Source: Cunninghamella blakesleeana (lineage: Eukaryota; Mucoromycota; Mucoromycetes; Mucorales; Cunninghamellaceae). Taken from it: DNA of 64,000 bases. Location: positions 744,001 to 808,000 of the forward strand of contig JAFCIZ010000006.1 in the NCBI GenBank assembly GCA_017871115.1, given 5' to 3'. The translations under genes and the position numbers were made by a program. Every line of letters begins with the position of its first letter. Position 1 is the stretch's first letter. This document shows positions 23,496 to 36,100 of the stretch, piece by piece. The notes beneath the pieces are model-generated. The model searched no databases and was not told where the DNA came from. It saw nothing but the letters and a program-made list of their open reading frames with translations.

Positions 23496-23839
23496 TTACA
23501 TTACATTACAGCACATCCATTTTTTTTTAGATTGGCCAAAAGGGTCTTCTTGTTTTTCACCCCAAACAGAAGGTAAAAAAGGATCTTGGGTATTTGAACA
23601 ATAGTCTATTAAACTAATATAAAAATAAAAAAACATCATTCAATAATAATAATAATAATAATAATAGTAGCCGTAATAATAAAAATAAAAAGTTGATATA
23701 TTCTTCATACATACGTTTGTGAAGCTTCGCTAACGGGTAATCGCGATACTTCTAGTTGAGCTCTGAGACTTAGATTTTGCATTAAGAGTCGTCGTAGTTT
23801 TAATTCAGCTAATTCTTCTCGAGTGTGTCGTTTAAACAT
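23496..23839 (-). CDS. Heterotrimeric G-protein gamma subunit
   Basis: Small two-exon gene (23715-23839 and 23496-23613) for an 80-residue protein. The N-terminal helix ELAELKLRRLLMQNLSLRAQ, followed by SRLPVSEASQTLIDYCSNTQ and DPFLPSV, is the G-gamma-like (GGL) fold that coils with G-beta. The C-terminus ends WMCCNVM: a CaaX prenylation box (CNVM) preceded by a second Cys suitable for palmitoylation, as in fungal gamma subunits. A nine-A run in the last exon encodes three Lys residues before the box. The product would dock G-beta to the plasma membrane for pheromone or nutrient signalling. It is short and split, and easily missed. Confidence 0.9.
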
Positions 23840-24169
23840 GATTTTATATTTTTACTTGTTAAAAGTACTAGTTGGCTATATTATATTTTTTTTTATTAAT
23901 TATTTTTAAAATATGTATATATAATGTTTATTTTGGAAAAAAAAAGATATTTGAAAAAAGGAAAGTAATAGAAAAAGGAAAAGAAGAAAAAAAATAAAAA
24001 TAATAATTAGACAAGAATAATTTATAGTAATTATGTTACCTAAATAACCCAAAAATAATGGGTACACAATTAGTAAAGGGGGGGCAATAAATAAAAAAAA
24101 AAAGAATAAGGGGGAAAGAGAGAGAGAAAAAAAACAATCATACTTTATATTTTTATTTTAATACTAAAG

Positions 24170-24212
<43 letters not shown>

Positions 24213-24494
24213 GAAAAAATAAGATGATAAAGGTGGTGCTGATAAAAATAATTATTCCAAAACTAATTTTTTTCTTTTTTTCTATAGTTTCGTAGTGTAC
24301 CATTTTGAATTTCTTTTGTATTTTTGTGATCATAACATATTTTTTAAACGCAGATTTTAGTATGTTTTTTCCCCACTCTGTAATGCAACTTTCTTTATCT
24401 CTCTTTTTTTTAAAAAAACAATAGCATATGAATCATAAAAAATGCTTTTTTTATTTTATTATTACATATTATATTTATGTAAAGTATGGATATA
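23840..24494. other. Intergenic region G-gamma / YL1
   Basis: 655 bp. Contains a purine-rich plus-strand stretch (23936-24000 and 24078-24134) consistent with a pyrimidine leader for the G-gamma gene, and a (TA)n tract at 24174-24208. No gene seen. Confidence 0.5.
24174..24208. repeat. (TA)n microsatellite
   Basis: About 35 bp of TA repeats in the intergenic DNA between the G-gamma and YL1 genes. Confidence 0.9.
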
Positions 24495-26504
24495 TTATGA
24501 TATGGCTCTTCGTTGACGTTTTTTAGATGTTCTAGTATTCTCATTATTTTCATTTGATGTAATGATTGGTGAATCCGACGCTGATAATGATGATGATTGA
24601 TCATCTACTAATTCTTGAGATGGTGAAGATTCTTTAGATTGTGTTAACCATGAGGGATAAGGTGGTACCCAATCATCCGATCCTTCTTTTTTTCCTTTAA
24701 TCATTCTATCCCATCCATCCAATACACCCAAAGCTCCATTTGGATCTTGTTCATTCCCTACATAGATCCCCAACGAAGGTGACCATATATATTTATGTTG
24801 TAAACAATCTTGAATGATAGTATAGGCTTCTTTGGTTGCATAAGGTGTAGTTGTAATAGGGTCACGGTAACGGGCTTCTTTCCCTGTGATGGGACATGGT
24901 ATAGGTTTGATGGCACGAGGTGTTTTCTCTATCCAAGATGCAAGTGCTGGTATAATGTCCAATTTATCGATTTCCCGATCTGTTAGTCCATTTATATTAA
25001 TATGTTTTAATTTATTTCTTGGTATTTCTTTATGATGATCATTATCATTATCGTTTTCCTTTGTATGATTTTCATTATTTTCATTATTGTTTATATGGTT
25101 TGTATTCGATGATGTTTGTAGCTGTTGTTGTTGATGTGTAGGATCATCTGTATTTTCAGATGAAGGAGAAAAAAAGGTGACAAGGTTTCTTGATTCTATA
25201 TTACTCTCCAAAACGTTTAGTTGGTATTGATGATCTAATGCCATAGGGTCCGTAATCTCAATTTGCTTCACTTTATTTTCATGATCTTCATCCATATCTT
25301 TTTCATCACCATCACCACCATCATCATCATCGTCTGTTAGCATTATTAGTTTCTTTTGTTTTGGTCGATCATTTATGGTTCCATCTGTAAATGAATGGTA
25401 CCTTATGAAAGGTCCTTCAATGCCCCGCTTCACTTGAATTTTTGATTTTTCTTGTCTTTCGGCTTCTTTTTGTTGCCATTGAAGTAATGATGCTCGATTT
25501 TCTTCTTCAGTTTTAGCCGCTTCAGCTAAAAGTTCTTCTTGTGTAAATTGTTTTTTTGATGGTCGAAGTCGCTTCGGTATTAATGCCTAGTATAATACAC
25601 ATAAAAAGTAATAATAATAATCCATATTAGTATATATATTTGCTCTCAATTACTCTTCCTTTTTTTTAATTTACCTTTCTTAATTCATTTTCTCGAATTT
25701 GTTCTTCTACTAGTATACGATTTAATACTGTTTTTGTTCGAAAAGATTGTCGACCCCCACTACCAAATGATGGAGATGCTATTTCATTTTTTTTATTACG
25801 CTGAGGTGTTGGTTTAGGTATTCTGTTATTATTATCATTATTATTATTATTTGAAGTGCTAGATGATTTTGTTATTTTTGCTTTATGTAAAAATGATGGT
25901 GGTTTTGTGGTTGATTTCTTTGTCTAGTATCATTTATAAAAAGTAAAAAGTAAAAAAAAAAAAATGCATAGTTTAATCCAACTGATCATGGATTTTTTAT
26001 TCTTTATTTTTGGCATACAAATAAATAATATTTCTATTATAATTATTACCTTTTTTTCTTCTTTACGTATATTTTTTTCTTCTGCTTCTGCCAACTTTTC
26101 TTGTTCTTCCTCCCCTTCTGATTCTTCTAGATCAAAATCAGAATCTACAGTATCTTGTGGTTCATCCTGTTCTGTGTATTTTAAATATATACATGATAGT
26201 TTGATACTTTAACCTTTATATATTTATAATAGGAATCTATATATATCATACTATTTTATTATTTACCTATTTCCGAAAAAGACTCGTCATCACTTTCTTC
26301 CAATTCAAATAGTTCTTCCATATCTAACTCCTTATCAAGTAAAGCCCGCATTCTAGTAAATAATAATAAATATAACTTAATTCATTTAATATCAAATAAA
26401 AGGATCTATGGACAAAATAAGAAAGGTCTCTCTTTTTTTTTTTTTTTTTTTTTTTACCTACTACCAGCATTGGCTCTTCTTTCTCTCTGTTGAACAAAGG
26501 ACAT
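24495..26504 (-). CDS. YL1 / Swc2 (VPS72) chromatin-remodelling subunit
   Basis: Subunit of the SWR1 complex that binds H2A.Z-H2B and guides H2A.Z deposition. Exons 26458-26504, 26267-26352, 26050-26171, 25675-25923 and 24495-25586 give 531 residues. The N-terminal part matches YL1: RERRANAGSRMRALLDKEL, an acidic stretch with DSDFDLEE, and a basic block. The YL1 C-terminal domain is clear near residues 405-450: CPITGKEARYRDPITTTPYA followed by TKEAYTIIQD. Asn/Asp/His/Gln-rich linkers separate the domains. The tail ends SKKRQRRAIS, a likely nuclear localisation signal. All joints keep the frame. Confidence 0.93.
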
Positions 26505-27489
26505 GATGTACGTAAATGAAAAAATGATCGCGAAGGATTAGCGTTTTATAAATACAATTTTTTTTAAAAAAAGAGCAAGTATTTTTTTTTCAAGGTAAAA
26601 TTTATTTTTAACTTAAAAATTCATGTTTGAAACTCCGTGTAATAATTTTTGTTCGAAAGCATAAATCCATAATATCGTTTTTGTGCTATTTTATATATAT
26701 ATTTAATAATAATAAGGTAACATAACATGATATCGATATAATGATAATAATAAGGTAAGTTTACTATAAACTCGATTATTTTTATTTAATAAAGTTTACT
26801 TTAATTAGTTCATCAACGAGTTTTTTAGGCATTACCGTATGTATCTATTAAACGTATTAAAAGATACTTTTTTTTCATAAAAACGTTGTTATAACAGCTA
26901 AACTATGAAATATAATTGATATAAATATTATATATTTGTATATAAACAAAAATAGTTATATAAAACTTAATAAATCCGATAGCTTTTTTTTAATTTTTTT
27001 TCTCAACATAAAGAAGAAAAAATAAAAAAGCCATATAGGTAGTTGTTTTTGTGTTTTTAACATAATAAACGCTATCTTTTACATGTATAATTCTTTGGTT
27101 TTTATTTATCTTCCTCTTCCTTTCCTTTTAATATACTCATTATTTTTAACTGCTCCATTAAAAAACTTGTTTGAAAAGTAAAAGATAGATGGTTTTCTGC
27201 TTATTTTAAAATAAATAGTATTTATCATAAAAACCCTTTAGTATAATAAACATAATTTGTTTGAAAAAAAGTGAAAACGAAACAAAAAGAAATTGAATAG
27301 ATAATATAAACAAACAAGATATTTAATTAAACAAATGATAATTCTCTTAAAGATATAAATTAAATAATACATAAAACAATAAAATTATTTATTAAATATT
27401 AAATAAAGATAAAAATAATACACTAATTATAAATTATAAACATATATAAAGGGTAAAATATACAGATAGATTCTATTATTGTTATTTTT
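26505..27489. other. Intergenic region YL1 / HSP70
   Basis: 985 bp with the YL1 promoter (T8A7 block near 26558-26572, about 60 bp from its start) and the HSP70 3' flank. No gene or RNA seen. Confidence 0.5.
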
Positions 27490-29406
27490 TTAATCTACTT
27501 CTTCAACAGAAGGTCCATCTTGATTCATACTACTTGGGTTTGAATTGCCTTGTTGATAGAATTTCATCATAATAGGATTCACCACATCTTCCAATTCCTT
27601 TTTTCTTGATTCATATTCCTCTTTGGAAGCTTGTTGAGAAACATCCAACCACTGAATTGTATCATCAATTAATTTTGTTATTTTTTCTTTATCTTCAACA
27701 TTATTTAATTTATCACCATGTTCTTGTAAAGTATTACGAAGTTGATAAGTATAAGCTTCCAAATTATTTCTTGCACTAATACGTTGGGCTGCTTCTTCGT
27801 CTTCTTCCTTGAATTTTTCTGCTTCATTAACCATACGTTCGATTTCTTCTTTTGAAAGTCTTCCTTTATCGTTCGTAATAGTAATCTTATTTGATTTCCC
27901 TGTTGTTTTATCCAATGCATTTACGTTCAAAATTCCGTTTGCATCCACGTCAAATGTCACTTCCACTTGGGGTACACCACGGGGAGCTGGTGGAATACCT
28001 GTTAATTCAAATTTACCTAATAAATTGTTATCTTTTGTTCTTGCACGTTCCCCTTCATAGACTTGAATCAATACACCAGGCTGATTATCGGCATAAGTTG
28101 AAAATATTTCTGATTTTTTAGTTGGTACTACTGTATTACGTTGGAGCAAAGTGGTCATCATTCCACCTGCTGTTTCAATACCTAAAGATAGAGGTGTTAC
28201 ATCCAATAATAAAATTGAATCAGTCTTTTCAGAAGTATCTCCAGTTAAAATAGCAGCTTGAACAGCTGCACCATAAGCCACAGCTTCATCAGGATGAATG
28301 GATTTATTTAATTCTTTTCCATTAAAGAAATCAGAGACCAATTTTTGAATTTTAGGAATTCGAGTACTACCACCAACCAAAACAATATCATGTATTTGGG
28401 ATTTATCCATTTTAGCATCCTTCAACACTTTTTCAACAGGATCCAAGGTTGATCTAAATAAATCTTGATTTAACTCTTCAAATCTTGCACGAGTTAAGGA
28501 AGTATAATAATCAATACCTTCAAATAATGAGTCGATTTCCAAAGTGGTTTGAGCTGAAGAAGAAAGGGTGCGTTTAGCACGTTCACAAGCAGTACGAAGA
28601 CGACGAAGAGCACGAGGGTTGGTAGAGAGATCTTTTTTATGTTTTCGTTTAAATTCATCAATAAAATGAGCTACAAGACGTTGGTCAAAATCTTCACCAC
28701 CTAAATGTGTATCGCCAGCTGTGGCTTTGACTTCAAAAACACCATCATCAATTGTCAAAAGTGATACATCAAATGTTCCACCACCAAGATCATAAATAAG
28801 GACATTTTTTTCATTTTCTCCTTTTCCTTTTCCTTGTTGTTGTTGTTTATCTAATCCATAAGCAATGGCAGCTGCTGTAGGTTCATTTATAATTCGTAAT
28901 ACATTTAATCCTGCGATTAAACCAGCATCTTTTGTTGCTTGACGTTGAGCATCATTAAAATAGGCAGGTACAGTAATCACTGCATCTTTCACTGGTTGAC
29001 CTAGATAAGCTTCAGCTGTTTCTCGCATTTTGGTTAATATCATGGATGAGATTTCTTCAGGTGTTAATTGTTTAAGTTCTCCCTTATGTTGCACTTCAAT
29101 GACAGGTTTTGTATCTTTTTCCACCACCTTAAACGACCAATGTTTCATATCCGATTGTACTTCAGAATCATGGAAACGACGACCAATAAGTCGCTTTGCA
29201 TCATAAACAGTGGATCCAACATTAAGGGCAGCTTGATTTTTAGCAGCATCACCAATAAGTCGTTCAGAATCGGTAAAAGCAACAAAGGAAGGTGTTGTAC
29301 GATTGCCTTGATCGTTAGCTATTATTTCTACTCTATCATTTTGCCATACACCAACACAAGAATAAGTTGTACCCAAGTCAATACCAATAGCTTTTGTTGC
29401 AGTCAT
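27490..29406 (-). CDS. Cytosolic HSP70 chaperone (SSA type)
   Basis: ATP-dependent chaperone of 638 residues in one exon. Signatures: [18 protein letters not shown] at the N-terminus, [16 protein letters not shown], and [17 protein letters not shown]. The substrate-binding domain follows the linker [14 protein letters not shown]. The protein ends VEEVD, the EEVD tail that binds TPR co-chaperones and marks the cytosolic/nuclear class; there is no ER or mitochondrial targeting sequence. A short Gln/Gly/Lys-rich insertion ([14 protein letters not shown], about residues 191-205) sits in the ATPase domain. Lack of introns and a perfect upstream heat-shock element (29636-29648) mark it as a stress-inducible paralogue, since splicing is blocked by heat. 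The closest yeast equivalents are Ssa1-4. Confidence 0.98.
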   Translation of the reverse strand: MTATKAIGIDLGTTYSCVGVWQNDRVEIIANDQGNRTTPSFVAFTDSERLIGDAAKNQAALNVGSTVYDAKRLIGRRFHDSEVQSDMKHWSFKVVEKDTKPVIEVQHKGELKQLTPEEISSMILTKMRETAEAYLGQPVKDAVITVPAYFNDAQRQATKDAGLIAGLNVLRIINEPTAAAIAYGLDKQQQQGKGKGENEKNVLIYDLGGGTFDVSLLTIDDGVFEVKATAGDTHLGGEDFDQRLVAHFIDEFKRKHKKDLSTNPRALRRLRTACERAKRTLSSSAQTTLEIDSLFEGIDYYTSLTRARFEELNQDLFRSTLDPVEKVLKDAKMDKSQIHDIVLVGGSTRIPKIQKLVSDFFNGKELNKSIHPDEAVAYGAAVQAAILTGDTSEKTDSILLLDVTPLSLGIETAGGMMTTLLQRNTVVPTKKSEIFSTYADNQPGVLIQVYEGERARTKDNNLLGKFELTGIPPAPRGVPQVEVTFDVDANGILNVNALDKTTGKSNKITITNDKGRLSKEEIERMVNEAEKFKEEDEEAAQRISARNNLEAYTYQLRNTLQEHGDKLNNVEDKEKITKLIDDTIQWLDVSQQASKEEYESRKKELEDVVNPIMMKFYQQGNSNPSSMNQDGPSVEEVD

Positions 29407-30398
29407 GTTTTATTTTATAAAAAGAAATATATATATATACGTAAAGTTTTTTTAGTTAGATAAAAAAGAAAACAAAAAATAATTGTTATGAAAGTTTGCC
29501 TTTATATACATTTTTATATTATGAATATCCATTTTTAAAAAGTATAAAGTACCAACTGGAATATGCTGGAAAAAAAAAAAAAGAAAGGGAAAGAAAGGTG
29601 GAGAAGAAAAAAAAATTCACTAATTGGGTTTTTATTTCTGGAAAATTCTGAGATTTAATTTCTTTTTATGTACATACACTTGATTTTATTTTTTAAATCA
29701 AAAGTCTTTAAAAATTAATAATAGTATTAGGTTTTTTATAGTGTGGATATTATCCTTAATATATCAACTATCAATAACATAAATATAAAGTTTAAAATAA
29801 TAAAAAGCTTTCAATAGTTTTATAATAAAAATAATTAAGAGAACAAAAAGTGTTATTGATATATTTATAATGAAGATGAATAGAAATAAAATAAGAATAA
29901 AGACTTTATTACGAAAACGGATTTTTTTTTAAAAAAAGTGAAGAGAAATAATAAGAGAGAGTATATGAAAAAGTAATGGCCAATATTAAAAGCTCAGTTA
30001 AAAAAAAAGTATAGCCAAGCCTTTTCTAGAAAGTACAAAATTTATTAATATCAAATATTCATAATTATACACTTTATTATACTTGATAGCTTTTAAAATA
30101 TATTCTTTTATGTATCAAATATTCTTTATTTTTTAAGTTTACATAAACATACAATATATATGTATAATAAGAAGGGTGAAAAAAAGTCTTTTTTTTTTAA
30201 AAAAAAATAATCATGCAACAGGCCATCCTAGCCAATTATATCAGTTCATTATCATTCTCGTATATATAAGTGGAAGTCTTGTATTTTAATTAATTTAAAA
30301 GGTCACGATGATAGTAATAGTAGTAGTAACAGTAACAGCAATAAATATTTTTTCTTAATAAATAATAATAATAATGAAATAAAACAATTAATTTTTTT
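29407..30398. promoter_or_regulatory. HSP70 promoter region and 3' flank of the Afi1-like gene
   Basis: 992 bp. Near HSP70 a TATA-like element (minus strand TATATAAAGG, about 29498-29508) lies about 95 bp upstream of the start codon, and a heat-shock element lies at 29636-29648. A two-unit element TTCTAGAA is at 30024-30031. T(n)A(n) blocks occur near 29920-29937 and 30188-30208. Confidence 0.65.
29636..29648 (-). promoter_or_regulatory. Heat-shock element, three perfect units
   Basis: The plus strand reads TTC-TG-GAA-AA-TTC: three contiguous inverted nGAAn units, the consensus HSF1 binding site, about 230 bp upstream of the HSP70 start codon. The motif is seen directly; HSF binding is inferred. 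Confidence 0.85.
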
Positions 30399-33300
30399 TT
30401 AATTAGCTGTATTATTTGCAATGCCTAAAGTAGGAGAAAGTCGTTCATATGTCATTTTATGGTATCGAGATAAGCTTTTAATGAATCGGTTTCCAGTCTA
30501 CGTAAAAAAAAAAAAGAAAGAAAACGAATATCAGAATACTTGGTATTTATTTATTATTTATTTTATATTAGCATTATATATATATTTACAGGATTGCGTT
30601 CTAAACGTTGGAATAATTCTACAGTGTATTGTCGAACAATATTTGATGAATGTAAAAGCCCAGTTGCAAGTGGATTAAGCCCTCCATGATATTGAGGTAA
30701 ATAGGATAAAAACTATTTTAAAATAATAGTAATGAACAAAAAAGAAAGAAAAATATTAATGTTTAATGACTAGTTACGAATTTAAATAAAATTCAAACAC
30801 ATATATATATATATTTAATTACCTCTATAATTTGTCGTTCTGTTACAATATTATTTAAAAATGCTTCGTATATAGCAATAACTTCATTATCAGGCAAATT
30901 ACGTAGTAGTTTTAGTTTCGATAATTGTCGTTGAACATCTAAATTTTTTAATGCAGTATTTTGTTGCCAAAGTAAGAAATCCTATGAAATATCATGAATT
31001 AAATAAATATTATTATTATTAGTAAATCTATCAAATATTTTATTTTACATTATTTTATCTATTATTATTACTATTAGTATGTATATATATATATATATAT
31101 ATATGTATTGTTTTTATTTTACCTTTTGGAAATATTTATATGATAGGGTTTGTCTCCATCCTTCAATCCGACCAGCACTAACAGCTAATTCACGCTGCTT
31201 CGTAGCATCATCGGGGAACACCAAACCAAAACCTAATAAACCTGTAGGATCTGCTTCATTATCACCAGACCAACTAATTTTACTTTCATGATAAACTTGA
31301 TCTTCATATAATGCCGCCAATCTAACAAATCTATTTACATAATCTTGGAATTTTGCACGAATAGACGTCTCACCATAATGAGCTTGTATTGAACTAAGGA
31401 CCTATTAAATAATAAAGGAATAAAGATACACAAATAAAACAGTTAGTGTGATTTTTTTTTCACCAGCTCTTACTATTATTCATATCTTTTTAAAAAAAGT
31501 TATTACATCATTCATGAATTCAGCATCATAATCCCTTTCTTTAGTATGTTTATCATCTGATTTTATTGAAGAAGTAGAATTTCCACCCGCATTACGGCCA
31601 ATGGCAAGCGAAGCAAATCCTTCTTCAAAATAAGCTAATGACTGTTTACGACCTGCTGGAGTAACTTGAATATCTTTACTAACTGTAATTTTCCCTGTAT
31701 CGATATTACATAATATATCCCACCAAGCAGTGTGCTCTTCATAAGTTGGATTTGTAACACCAGCAATAAACCCAGGACTATTTTTTTTAAAAATAAAATA
31801 ATAGTAATAAAAAAATCATATTAATATATATATATAACTTTTGACTTTTATTTTACTCAATTTGTTTACTTCTTTTTTTGTTTTTTTATATTACCACTTT
31901 AATAAATCATCAACACTAGTTAAATTAGTATAGGGAAAAGCTCGTTCTGTAAAACCGCGCAATACTGTTCCACACCCACTTCCTAAAGCACACGCTGCTA
32001 ATACATAATTTGCCACTTCACCAGATGGGTGTCCATATCCCAAAAATATAATACGTTTTTGTGTTAACAATCCATTTAATAATAACATGATAGGGTGTGT
32101 AAAGGGTCCACCAGAATCTAAATGTGGGTGGTGAGGGTTGGGTGAACCAGGTTGTGTGCTTTGTGGAGAAAAGGTTGTAATTAATTTGATCAAAGAAAAC
32201 TATATGTATAAAGATAAAGAGATAATATTAGAATAAAAAAATTCATGCACGTATCATGGCATTTATATATAGTTTAATTGCTTACATCACCAACTTCTTC
32301 AGCATTAACAGTTAATGGTACTCTTATAGGCAATTTCAATCCTTCATAATCAATTTTGGTTTCAAAAAAATGACGATCTTTTCCTAAGGAAGCCATAACT
32401 TTTTGTCCTGAAGTTAAATCAATATAAGTTCCACGTCGTAATAATAATTTTTGATCCATTGAATCCAAATCATCTCCATTACTATTATTGATATCATTAT
32501 TATTGGTTGTTATAGTTGTTGAATTAATGGATGTAGGTGACTGTACTTTATCATTATTATCGTTATTTTCAAACATTTCTTCAAACATACATTTATCATC
32601 AGATGCTCTTAATACTTGTCGTTCGTGCCAATTGAAATTAGGCATTCTACTAAGATCCATGGAATTGACGGCTTCATACAGTGTTACTAAGATGTCTTTG
32701 GATGGTTTTTCAAAATATTTTTCTAAGGCTAATAATAATACTGGCTATATATATATATAAGGGGTTTCCATGTAAGTCTATATCATCATACTATTATATA
32801 TATTCCTACTGTATCTATTTTTATCTTTATCTTTTGCATACTTTATAAATATGTAAGAATTGATGTCCTGTACAGATTGCCATGGCTTTCACTAATGCCC
32901 CTCTATTAATATTTTTTATCAAAAAAAAAGAGAAATAGGAGTGTTAAAAATAAAGAAATCTAGTGGTTTTACTTTTTTTCCTTTTCCTTTTTTTAAATAT
33001 ATATATATAGCTTAGTTACCTTCTTGCTGTTGGATCGTGTTTAGTTCTTACCAAGTTTAAAACATATAATAACGGTTTATCGTCTTTATTTCGTACCTTG
33101 TCCTCATTTTCAGGATCAGGAATCATTTGATTAAGGCAAAATATAGTCCAATCTTCGGCACGTAAATGAGCTCCATCTGGTAACATAAGTTCTGATAAAA
33201 TACTATAAAGAAAATAATAATAATATATAATATAAATGTAAGAAGGTTAGAAATAAGGTTTTTTTTATTACTATTATTACTATTTCTATATATATTTTAT

Positions 33301-33413
33301 AATTACTGTTCATCAGTGCCGGTCTCATTTGGGTATTGATATGTTAAAGAAGCACCTTTGTCAATATCAAATTCCGCCAGCAGAATATATTGAACGTGTT
33401 GTGGTGGTGACAT
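30399..33413 (-). CDS. Afi1-type DENN / SPA-domain polarity protein
   Basis: Ten exons (33307-33413, 33020-33202, 32842-32902, 32286-32744, 31895-32199, 31507-31777, 31123-31401, 30823-30981, 30590-30712, 30399-30497) encode 681 residues. The N-terminus [20 protein letters not shown] is the opening strand of the Afi1 docking domain (Arf3-binding). The central part ([20 protein letters not shown], then [18 protein letters not shown]) matches the stabilisation-of-polarity-axis DENN module. The C-terminal region FRPL-like helices include [14 protein letters not shown] and [15 protein letters not shown]. In yeast Afi1 acts with the GTPase Arf3 to keep polarity; a role in polarised hyphal growth is inferred. 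An Asn/Ser/Thr-rich insertion (about 32460-32570) interrupts the docking domain. All ten exons join in frame. Confidence 0.85.
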
Positions 33414-34116
33414 GAATAATATTATATATTAAATAATGGTAAGATGTATAAATAAATTGTAGTAGTAGAGAAAAAAAAAAAAAAAAGATAGGAAGAAAGA
33501 AAAAAAAGAAATAGAATTAAATTAGAATTAAAATTTAATAATGAAAAAAAAAAAATTGGCGGAGTTTGATAAATTTCATATATTTGGTTGATCTTTTTTG
33601 AACTACTATCTTATTTCACTTTTTATTTTTAATATTAAAAAAGGATTTATATAATATAGCAACAAAATTACAAACAAAATAATAGTAACAATAAATAAAA
33701 ATACAAATTTTTATTAATAAAACTATATATTAATTTTATCATTGGAGAATTATAAAAGTAATGCATATTTAAATCGATTACTATTTGATCGCGCAGTTAA
33801 AGAAACCGGAAATAATAAAAGTAGAAGGATGATATAAAATTATAATTATATGTAATATCTTATATAAGTATAAGAATTATTACATATTTATATTAAAGAT
33901 GATATCATGGTTTGACGATATATTAAAATCAAAATATGGGCACTATTTTCTCGGTTTGGATATATTTTTTTTTATAAGGAGGTTAAACAATAAAGTGAAC
34001 TTTTTTAGTAGCATATTTCAAAAAATAAAAGTATAATATATATATATATATATAATTGAATAGTAATATTTATTATTATCTTTTTTTTTTCTTTCATATA
34101 TTTTTTAAATATAATA
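33414..34116. promoter_or_regulatory. Divergent intergenic region Afi1-like / secreted Cys-rich gene
   Basis: 703 bp with both promoters. Purine-rich on the plus strand at 33465-33520 (pyrimidine leader of the Afi1-like gene). A 38-codon open stretch at 33721-33837 has balanced composition but no start or splice support. Confidence 0.45.
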
Positions 34117-35046
34117 ATGATAGCCATCGTAAGAATAATGAATATACCAATTTTTATAGTCATTTATTTATTGATTCAACAAATTGACTGTTATCCATCA
34201 AATCCTAAGTGCGCAATATTCAATTATAATATAGTTTAACAAAACAATAAAAAACAACAGTAAGAGGGTCATATTTTATTAACGTATGCTATACATTATT
34301 TTATTTTATTTTTTAGTATACCACTATCTAATACAACGCTTGACGTACCATCATTACAAGATAATTTAGATTCAAATAAAACAGCTTTTAATCCTTTAAA
34401 TAATCAAACCAGTCAATTAACCAATAATAATATCGAAAATGAAAGTCAAAAATATAGCGATATCCAAGCTAATACTACCACCGTTACAACTTCACAACCA
34501 CCACCATCAGATAATAAAAAGAAGGGTGATAGTTTTGTAAATAACGGTAAAAATGATACATCTACGACAACTAATAATACAAATGATCAAACTAAAGGTG
34601 TTGCCATACAAGTATTATCCGAATCCCAATTTTGTATATATTTACCAAAAGAAGCCGGCATGATTATTTCTGAAAATGAAAATGAAGCGGTTCCCTATTG
34701 TACCAATACAACGTTGGCACCATTTTCTCGACCTTTCCCATCTCAATTTATCAAAACAGCACATTTTAATCAAACAGGGACTTATGTACAGGTGGTAGGG
34801 AAGTTCAATCCGACAGTCAACAAGCAGAATCGTTTATTAGATGAATCTGATGAAGGTGGGCAATATGATGAATTAAACTTGCCAAGAGGGACTTGCAACA
34901 AATATCGTTATTGGGTAAATCTTATTGAGCCAGATGCCTCTCTGTATTGTATCCGTTGCTGTAAAAAAAAAAAGGATTGCAATACTAGGATCTCAACTCA
35001 TGGATGTAAAGAAATTATACCTGGGCCTTATGATGATGATAATTAA
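34117..35046 (+). CDS. Secreted protein with conserved fungal Cys-rich domain
   Basis: Two exons, 34117-34208 and 34317-35046, encode 273 residues. A signal peptide is formed by the first exon (hydrophobic IPIFIVIYLLI, cleavage near YPSN). A 110-residue Asn/Thr/Ser/Gln-rich linker follows, likely glycosylated. The C-terminal 140 residues form a compact domain: FCIYLPKEAGMIISENE, VPYCTNTT, FPSQFIKTAHF, GGQYDELNLPRGTC, YWVNLIEPDASLYCIRCCK and HGCKEIIPGPY. This Cys-spaced domain recurs in secreted or wall proteins of many fungi and I recognise it as conserved, but it has no assigned activity. The donor reads GTGCGC, unusual for this window; splicing here is what keeps the frame, so the exon 1 joint is less certain than others. 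Confidence 0.78.
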
Positions 35047-35599
35047 TAATTTTATATATTTATAAAAATAATTAAATAAAAGGAAAATCATTTATAATGT
35101 TACTCAAAATATAAATAAAAAAATTTTCAATTATGTAGAAAAAACAATTGGACAAAGAAATGGATGCATATACATGTAAAAGAATATTTTTTTTTTTTTT
35201 TTTTGGTAATCAGAGTTATGTGATCAAGAAAATGAATTTATCGTCTATTTTTTAAGGGGATTAAAAAGAAACAAAGAAAAATTGTATAAGCAATTAAATG
35301 AAACGACAATGATGAAATATTAAAAAAGGAGTTTTAAAAAAAAAGATATGATGCATTAAGAAGGAATAGACAAAGAAATCAACTTGTTGTAACGAAAGCT
35401 TATTCTGTCTATTTATCAATATTTATTATATAGAATAATAATAAAAAAAAAGAATATAAAAAGTCGATTATATTTATAAATCTGTTTCTTTTTTTCTTTA
35501 TTTTTAATTTAATATTCATTTTTATTTTTAAACATTATTTTAAAAACACACGCCTTTTCCTTTTTCCTTTTTTATTTTATTATTACTATTATCATTAAA
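35047..35599. other. Intergenic region between two secreted-protein genes
   Basis: 553 bp, AT-rich; the last 50 bases before 35600 are pyrimidine-rich. Holds the promoter of the next gene. Nothing else seen. Confidence 0.5.
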
Positions 35600-36100
35600 A
35601 TGAAGTTCACTATCTTTACCATGACATTTTGTATGATGGCTTTGTTCCAAACTATATTGGCTCAAACTTTAACCATTACTTTTCCTGTTGAAGGGTTCAC
35701 ACTTTACAAGAATCAACCACAAAGAGTGACCTGGATTGGCGATTTGGCTACTCATAATAAACAAATCAAAGTTCAATTGATGAAAGGGAATGCAAATGCT
35801 TTACAATTAGTAAAGACCTTGGCTGAAAATGTAAATGTTAGTGATCATCAAAAAGAATTCACTGTTCCTGCTGATGTGCCCGAAGGTGATGGGTATGCTT
35901 TGGCTGTTGGTGAAGCTCCTTCTATTGCTTATATGGGGAAAATCTCTATTAGAAATCAAAACAATGATATCCGCAAAAGAGAAAAATATGAACAAGATGG
36001 CGTTACTGAAATTAAATTGACTAGTAATGGCATTATGACTTATTCTGTAAACCTTAACCTTTTCATGTTGATTTCCATTATTATGATTACTTTACTCTAA
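35600..36100 (+). CDS. Kre9/Knh1-like GPI-anchored surface protein
   Basis: Single exon, 166 residues. A signal peptide (about 1-21, ending ILAQ) is followed by an Ig-like beta domain of the Ser-Thr-rich GPI-anchored (Kre9/Knh1 N-terminal) family: LTITFPVEGFTLYKNQPQRV, VTWIG, VQLMKGN, FTVPADVPEGDGYALAVG. The C-terminus ends in a hydrophobic segment (LNLFMLISIIMITLL) preceded by small polar residues (LTSNG), as expected for GPI attachment. Proteins of this family are made at the cell surface and linked to beta-glucan or wall assembly. Domain identity is good; individual function is unknown. Confidence 0.85.
   Translation: MKFTIFTMTFCMMALFQTILAQTLTITFPVEGFTLYKNQPQRVTWIGDLATHNKQIKVQLMKGNANALQLVKTLAENVNVSDHQKEFTVPADVPEGDGYALAVGEAPSIAYMGKISIRNQNNDIRKREKYEQDGVTEIKLTSNGIMTYSVNLNLFMLISIIMITLL

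Noticed and set aside
33721..33837. 38-codon open stretch with balanced composition
   Set aside because: Length is within chance for this base composition and no start or acceptor supports it.
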